Source of the DNA: Symsagittifera roscoffensis
Taxonomy: Eukaryota; Xenacoelomorpha; Acoela; Convolutidae
Direction of reading: 5' to 3'
Assembly (NCBI RefSeq): GCF_963678635.1
Contig: NC_087069.1
Span: 54,163,928 to 54,227,927, forward strand
Length of the DNA: 64,000 nucleotides
Position numbers and translations under genes: made by a program. The notes beneath the pieces are model-generated. The model ran no database searches, was not told the DNA's origin, and was given only the letters and a program-made list of their open reading frames with translations. How positions within the stretch are numbered: position 1 is the stretch's first letter; the number at the start of each line of letters is the position of its first letter. Below are positions 58,707-64,000 of the stretch, in pieces.

Positions 58707-59400
58707 AACCATGACCTGTGCTCGTTTTTAGAAGTTTGAGGCAACTTTCCCAGCACGTAAAATTTGCTACTATGATTTTTTGTTTATTTAAACTATAAGG
58801 TCAATTTTTTTAGCAAAAAATTACTTTTTTTTTCGAAAACTCAGTTTCCCATTGAAATTTAAGTTTTACAAATAAGTAAAATTTAATAAAAACACTGGAA
58901 AACCAGTCGATTTTTTCACAGATTTATTTGGTTTCCGAAATAATTGTTCATTTCTGTCAAATTGAATGCTCTGGAGTACATTTTTTAAAAAAATTGCCCC
59001 AGTAGTAGCAAAATCAGAAGTATTAGAAAAATTACGATAATGAATATGCTAAAAAACGAACAATCATGACTAAAAAGTCCACGAATGATTTAGGCCAGCG
59101 TTTGGTTATTCGATACTCATTGCGGATACAATTAAATAATTTTTAACAGTTGATAAAAGTAAGTTGAAACAATTGCGCAACCGAATGTTTTTGTTTTCAA
59201 CAGACGCTTTCATTTTGAAAGTTTTGATTTTGCAGAAAGTTGACATTGCATTACATTTTGTGTGGCATTGGTCCATAATTTTGTCGTTGAAATCCACTCT
59301 TTGCAAATAGAATAAATTAAACATTTAGTACAAAATATGTTCAAATATATTTTAACACAAATATTAAGATAGAACTTCTAATACGCAACCGTGGAAGGCA
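58707..59400 (+). repeat. Direct repeat, right flank of the R2-like element
   Basis: Matches 60624-61300 (GCACGTAAAATTTGCTAC, GAACAATCATGACT, TTGAAACAATTGCGCAACCG). At 60.6 kb it is contiguous with the tRNA-like sequence, here it is not. Confidence 0.88.
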
Positions 59401-60439
59401 CTCGTACTGACAAGAACTGGATTTCAATTAATTTTCTACAGACACAGCTGCAGATACCAAAAAACTTGGTTTGAATTGATTTAAAATAGATTTTGTTTGT
59501 TACAAAATGTTTCATTAGATCACATTAACTCGACTTAAATTTTTTCGGCAAAATTTTTTGGTTTCGTTTTCCTGTGGGTTTTACTAAATAAAATTGAATC
59601 AATCGTATTCAAATTAAATTTTCAAGGAGTTTTATAAAATTTCTAGACTATCAAACAATGGAAGAACAATGGAAATAATTTTTTAACTCAAGTTTTTTAA
59701 TTTAAAATTTTTAGAATTTTAAACAATGAAAGAATCGTGGAAATGAATTTTTGAATTCAGAGTTTCAATTTATTTTTAATTTTGAATTTTTGCCAAGCAT
59801 GCAAACTTCTGAACTTTTGGATATTACTTATCGTACTAGCTATCCAAACTTTTGGATATTACTTATCGTACTAGCTATATTTCAGGTGAAACATCGACAT
59901 CAAATCTCAATTGAAAATCAAATGTTAAAAATTAAATTGCGCTCTGTTTCTTTAAAATTGATAGTCTACAAAAAATTGAATATAATTTTGCATAATCTGA
60001 TTTTGAATCAACCTGAATCCTGTTTTTAGTAGGGTGTGTGACGGATTATCAGTACAAAATTGATTGCAATTCATTTCCTTTATTTATTTCCTTCGTCAGT
60101 TTTTGTGAGCAAAAATTTTAACAAAAATAGAAACATTCCACTTAAAACATTCCTGCTGCAAAAAGCTAGCTAAAATGAGTTTCCCAAGTTTGAGTGTAGT
60201 ATTGTTTCTTAAAACACTATTAGTCGTTACTAGGATTCCTAAAACAACTAAAAATTGTTGGCATCTTTGTAATTTTCAGCTAAACTAGAAGAACAATTTT
60301 GGGATGATGAACTCCTAAGTTTCAATGTAAAATGATGTTAACACCTTTTAAAAAAAATAAAACAAAAAACGTTTCATCTTTTTTTCTAACTAACTTGATA
60401 CAACGATTGCCTTTTACATAAGCTTATAGGACATTTAAC
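59401..60439. other. AT-rich, no gene seen
   Basis: Short internal duplication GGATATTACTTATCGTACTAGC at about 59820 and 59854; otherwise unremarkable. Confidence 0.6.
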
Positions 60440-61300
60440 ATTTTACATTTTGTTCCTTATATGGAAATTATGTGAATACCATTTTTGGTCTACCCGGTTT
60501 GCTGTTCATACACAATACCTATAGCATGTTAGAAACCAACTAAATCATTGAAACACCATTCGCAAGGGAGCGGTGGTTAAGTGGTTAGGTCTCCGCCTCT
60601 CAATGAAAAGGATAATTGCGACGAACCATGACCTGTGCTCGTTTTAAGAAGTTTGAGGCAATTTTCCCAGCACGTAAAATTTGCTACATTGATTTTTTGT
60701 TTATTTAAATTATAAAGTCAGGTTTTTTTAGCAAAAAATTACTTTTTTTTCATTAACTCAGTTTCCCATTGAAATTCAAATATTGCAAATAAGTAAAAAT
60801 AAAAACAAACACGGGAAAACGATTTTTTTCACAGATTTATTTGGTTTCCCACATAATTGTTCATTTTTGTCAAATTGAACGCTATGGACTTTATTTAAAA
60901 AAGATCTTGTCCCAGTAGTAGCAAAATCAGAAGTATTAGAAAAATTACGATAATGAAGATGCTTAAAATGAACAATCATGACTTAAAAGTCTATGAATGA
61001 TATTGGCCAGCGTTTGGATATTCAATAGTTATTGTGGATACAATTAAGTAATTTATAAAAGTTGATAAAAGTAAGTTGAAACAATTGCGCAACCGAATGT
61101 TTTTGTTTTCACAGACGCTTTCACTTTGAAAGTTTGATTTTGCTGAAAGTTGACAGTGCATTACCTTTTGTGTGGCATTGGTGCATAGTTTTGTCGTTGA
61201 AATCCACTCTTTGCACAAATAGAATCAATTAAACATTTAGTACAAGATATGTTCAAGTAAGTTTTAACCTAAATTTTAGGATAAAAATTCTAATAGGCAA
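60440..61300 (+). repeat. Uninterrupted copy of the target locus
   Basis: Left part matches 54560-54770, right part matches 58707-59400, joined at a single AACCATGACCTGTGCT (60624-60639). It runs into the assembly gap. Confidence 0.85.
60566..60631 (+). repeat. tRNA-like sequence C
   Basis: Same A-box segment as A and B, but 4 bp shorter after AAAAGG, which removes one side of the variable-arm-like hairpin. Confidence 0.55.
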
Positions 61301-61500
61301 NNNNNNNNNNNNNNNNNNNNNNNNNNNNNNNNNNNNNNNNNNNNNNNNNNNNNNNNNNNNNNNNNNNNNNNNNNNNNNNNNNNNNNNNNNNNNNNNNNNN
61401 NNNNNNNNNNNNNNNNNNNNNNNNNNNNNNNNNNNNNNNNNNNNNNNNNNNNNNNNNNNNNNNNNNNNNNNNNNNNNNNNNNNNNNNNNNNNNNNNNNNN
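61301..61500. other. Assembly gap (200 N)
   Basis: Run of N at the end of the direct repeat. Confidence 1.
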
Positions 61501-61834
61501 CAGTCGGCTTGAAAACTGTCAAGGCAAGTTACACTGTTATGTATGTGGTGGTATTGCGCATAACAAGAAACTAGAATGTATTCGAGCTAATCGTTTTCTT
61601 AGCCTACAAAGTTCACCAATTACTTGAAAAAACTGATTACAATTTAAACAACTTGAAATTTTTTTCATATAGTTTCTGTGCATGTCTGATTTTGAATTTC
61701 TGTTTTGGTCAACGAAAGTTTTTGTTATCGTCGAAAAATTTTCTAGATCATTCTAGAATTCTTTCTGGCTATTTTCGTCTCAGCTGAAAAATCATTGGAT
61801 AATTTTTGAAATCTTTTGAAAAGTAACTCTCAAA
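61501..61834. other. No gene seen; presumed 5' region of the next gene
   Basis: AT-rich unique sequence ahead of the ATG at 61835; no clear promoter motif. Confidence 0.4.
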
Positions 61835-62028
61835 ATGAGCTGCAGAAATCCCAACATTGACGGTTGTATGGCTAATGATACCCAAAGTTATACAGAAACT
61901 TTTTCAAACGAGAACTCGAATGATTCAGGTTACTGGTCAGACTATCAGGAGACTCCAAAAATTTACGGAAAAAAACGATTACCCATCAGAATTTTTTGTG
62001 CAATTCTTGTTACGCAGATCGTCAAAAA
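61835..62028 (+). CDS. Small two-exon gene candidate, exon 1
   Basis: ATG in good context (CAAAATGAG) starts MSCRNPNIDGCMANDTQSY and continues SNDSGYWSDYQETPKIYGKK, ending at AAAAA|GTGAGT (62028). In a neighbouring frame after the seven-A run at 61968-61974 the exon reads HQNFLCNSCYADRQK and then joins exon 2 without leftover bases. That second frame looks more like a protein (a C-x2-C pair) than the hydrophobic continuation in the starting frame. So either a one-base error or mutation sits in the A run, or the starting frame is right. Acidic, Ser/Asn-rich N-terminus; family unknown. Confidence 0.45.
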
Positions 62029-62142
62029 GTGAGTGTTTTTTTTTTTTTTCAAAAATGAGTGGAGTTTAAACCAATTTCAGTGTAACTTTAAATCAAGTTA
62101 TGTGTATATCTCAATTTTTTTTCAAATTTCATTGTGTTTTAG

Positions 62143-62286
62143 TGTGAAGAATACGCAAAAATGTACGAGCCTAAAATTGTATCTAAAGAATCAATTCATC
62201 TTTTCACTCCCAAATTCTTTCCGGTCGACTGGACCAAAATCAAGATTGCCGCAAAGGAGAAAACAAATCTCCCAGCACGCCTTTGA
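62143..62286 (+). CDS. Small two-exon gene candidate, exon 2
   Basis: Follows a strong acceptor (TTCATTGTGTTTTAG at 62142). The best frame reads CEEYAKMYEPKIVSKE, HLFTPKFFPVDWTKIKI and ends ARL-TGA at 62286, 39 bp ahead of an AATAAA. The 114-bp intron matches other predicted introns here. Reading from the ATG of exon 1 without correction uses another frame ending at 62329, inside the AATAAA signal, which is less plausible. Confidence 0.45.
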   Translation, partial: CEEYAKMYEPKIVSKESIHLFTPKFFPVDWTKIKIAAKEKTNLPARL

Positions 62287-62324
62287 AAAAACTGGAAATG
62301 TCATCGGCCAGAAAATTGTTTTTA

Positions 62325-62330
62325 AATAAA
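62325..62330 (+). promoter_or_regulatory. Polyadenylation signal
   Basis: AATAAA just after exon 2 of the small gene. Confidence 0.5.
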
Positions 62331-63035
62331 TCCACTAACAAGTATTTGAGTTCAAACTTCAAAATCCATTTTTATGAGTAGTCATTAGTTTAGAAATTTT
62401 GTCGGTTCACCAAAATATTTATCAACTAATAAAAGTTTTTTGTATTCAAATTTCATATTAACAGATCAACAAAAAAATCACACTAGAGAAATAAAATAAG
62501 CAATTAATGTATACTAAATGATTACAATTTTAACGGTTTAGAAATTCAGCAATCATTTTTCCGGTACTACAATTTATTATCTAAGAATACATTCAAATTT
62601 TATAAGCATTTCAGTAGATCTAAAAATACATTTAATTTTTATAAGCATCTCAGTAGATCTATCTAAATATAAAAATCATGTATATATAAAAAAAACTGAA
62701 AAGTTTTTCACAAATTTATCGGTTTTGTGGAAATTCCATCACAAGCTGCTCACAATACAAATAAGTAATAAAATTTTTAGTTTGTTAAAAAACTGTGATG
62801 TATTATCCAGTTTGATTATAGTACAGATACTCTACATAGTAGATTTTTCGAGATTTTCCTAAGGAGTCTGGAGCCATAGCTAGGTTGAGTTGTAACTACT
62901 CTCCTAACTATTGTTATATTACTGAAGATATAAACATATCTAAACACAATAACCAAAACATATTTACTCACACGTATCAGACACAGCGTCGCCTAAGCCC
63001 AATTTTTTCTCAGCAAATAACCAAAGCCCGCAACT
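62331..63035. other. AT-rich intergenic, no gene seen
   Basis: Has a ~45-bp tandem duplication (ATAAGCATTTCAGTAGATCT) near 62600-62660. Confidence 0.6.
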
Positions 63036-63617
63036 TTATATCAGGTTGAATTGTAGAGGATTTCAATTTGGAAATTTTTTGAATTTGTGTAACTTTATCT
63101 TTATCAAATCAGAAATTTATGTTGCACACATGGAAACAAACAACTACAAAACAGATTAGCCGCTGAAGACCAGATATACATGGCTCAATTTTGTTCAAAG
63201 CCAAACTTTTATCTACAATAGTTATTAGGATCAAAGTTTAGACAAAGAACGATCCTGAACTGTGCTGAACAGTAGATATAAAGGCTATTTTATTTATAAT
63301 TCATGGTATTTAACACAGAAGCACTCTATATCAGGTTGAAATGTAAAGGACTTTACTTTGGCATTTTTTTTTGAATTTTTGCAACTGTTATCTTTATCAA
63401 ATCAGAAATTTATGTTGCATACATAGAAACAAACAACTACAAAACAGATTAGCCGCTGAAGACTAGATATACATGGCTCAATTTTGTTTAAAGCCAAACT
63501 TTTATCTACAATAGTTATTAGGATCAGAGTTTAGACAAAGAACGATACCGAACTGTGCTGAACAGTAGATATAAAGGCTATTTTATTTATAATTCATGGT
63601 ATTTAACACAGAAGCAA
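63036..63617 (+). repeat. ~290-bp tandem duplication
   Basis: Two copies (from about 63036 and 63327), about 95% alike, each beginning TATATCAGGTTGAA and ending TTTAACACAGAAGCA. No coding frame. Confidence 0.88.
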
Positions 63618-64000
63618 TGCGCCTGCAAACAAGCATTTGATTCACTTAGTTTTTTATCTTATCCCGTTTAAGTCAAGTATTTTTGCTCCGTTTTTTCATG
63701 CCAGTGAATTTTAAATTTCTTGTAAAACTTTGATTGATTTCCTTATGAACGCATGATTTTTTATATAAAACTTGTCGCGGAGATTTTCTAGTCATCAAAA
63801 GACAACAATTGAAACCAAACAATCATGATTGGATCAGTATAGATCATACAGTTGTTCCAATTAAATTACTAAATCATTTAAAATTTGGTTTGAAAACGTA
63901 TCAGAGAAGAATTATATTTTACTAACGGAAATTATTTTCTGATTCAGCGGGTACAGCCAAACTAATGGTAATCGAAAGGGTGGATTTACTCTTCTCTCTG
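63618..64000. other. No gene seen
   Basis: AT-rich unique sequence to the window end. Confidence 0.5.

Noticed and set aside
59751-60029. 92-codon plus-strand frame
   Set aside because: Built from AT-rich low-complexity sequence with an internal 34-bp duplication; no coding signal.
49687-60631. Functional tRNA-Ser or tRNA-Leu genes
   Set aside because: The A box is good but the B box is degenerate and no 3' acceptor strand pairs with GGGAGCG.

Overview
The window is a eukaryotic, almost certainly animal, AT-rich and repeat-dominated stretch. The evidence is short introns of about 80-110 bp with GTGAGT/GTAAGT donors and pyrimidine-AG acceptors, AATAAA signals after reading frames, a PAN/apple-domain secreted protein with a mucin-like Thr/Ser tail, an Artemis/SNM1-type nuclease relic, copia, gypsy and R2-like retroelements, and MITEs with 8-bp target duplications. 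I cannot name the species; an invertebrate is my best guess. Two 200-N assembly gaps lie at 10134-10333 and 61301-61500.

1-16.4 kb is a large inverted repeat. The left arm (1-8797) and right arm (10334-16415) are reverse complements around a spacer that holds a gap. From the outside inward each arm carries a broken Artemis-like (DCLRE1/SNM1 family) gene, minisatellites, a two-cysteine-pair PAN-domain gene that is open in both copies, and a decayed Ty3/gypsy-like element. The arms differ by tandem expansion of the Artemis 3' end and by two MITEs in the left arm only (the right arm preserves both empty sites), and by about 1 kb present only in the right arm.

17.5-35.1 kb is one continuous satellite with three nested levels: 12-15 bp GGCATACTGTG-type minisatellite words, ~200-bp monomers with an AT-rich linker, and a young ~396-bp two-monomer higher-order repeat in the middle. 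Many minus-strand frames are open through it but word lengths are not multiples of three, so I do not call protein genes there. Curiously, the linker read on the minus strand resembles a small intron.

35.1-47.6 kb is the most gene-like part. A minus-strand Cys-rich gene of unknown function can be followed through phase-compatible exons at 39385-39323, 38628-38317 and 38213-38062, with a possible first piece at 44180-44107 on the far side of a decayed copia element (39417-44106, LTRs about 290 and 280 bp). Several other exon-like open segments (36.4-37.9, 44.6-45.5, 46.2-46.5, 47.1-47.6 kb) have plausible splice sites but no recognised family.

47.6-61.3 kb is a set of nested duplications built around a tRNA-derived sequence. 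Two ~2.2-2.5 kb direct repeats each end in a tRNA-like A-box segment and are each followed by ~291-bp tandem units. The second is followed by a decayed reverse-transcriptase element with a C-x2-C-x7-H-x3-C finger and restriction-like endonuclease region (R2-like architecture). The 3.9-kb element is bracketed by a 16-bp direct repeat inside the tRNA-like sequence, and an apparently unoccupied copy of the same site lies at 60.6 kb. This looks like a tRNA-repeat-targeting retroelement caught with its empty site and is the observation I rate highest. 61.5-64 kb holds one small two-exon gene candidate and a 290-bp tandem duplication.
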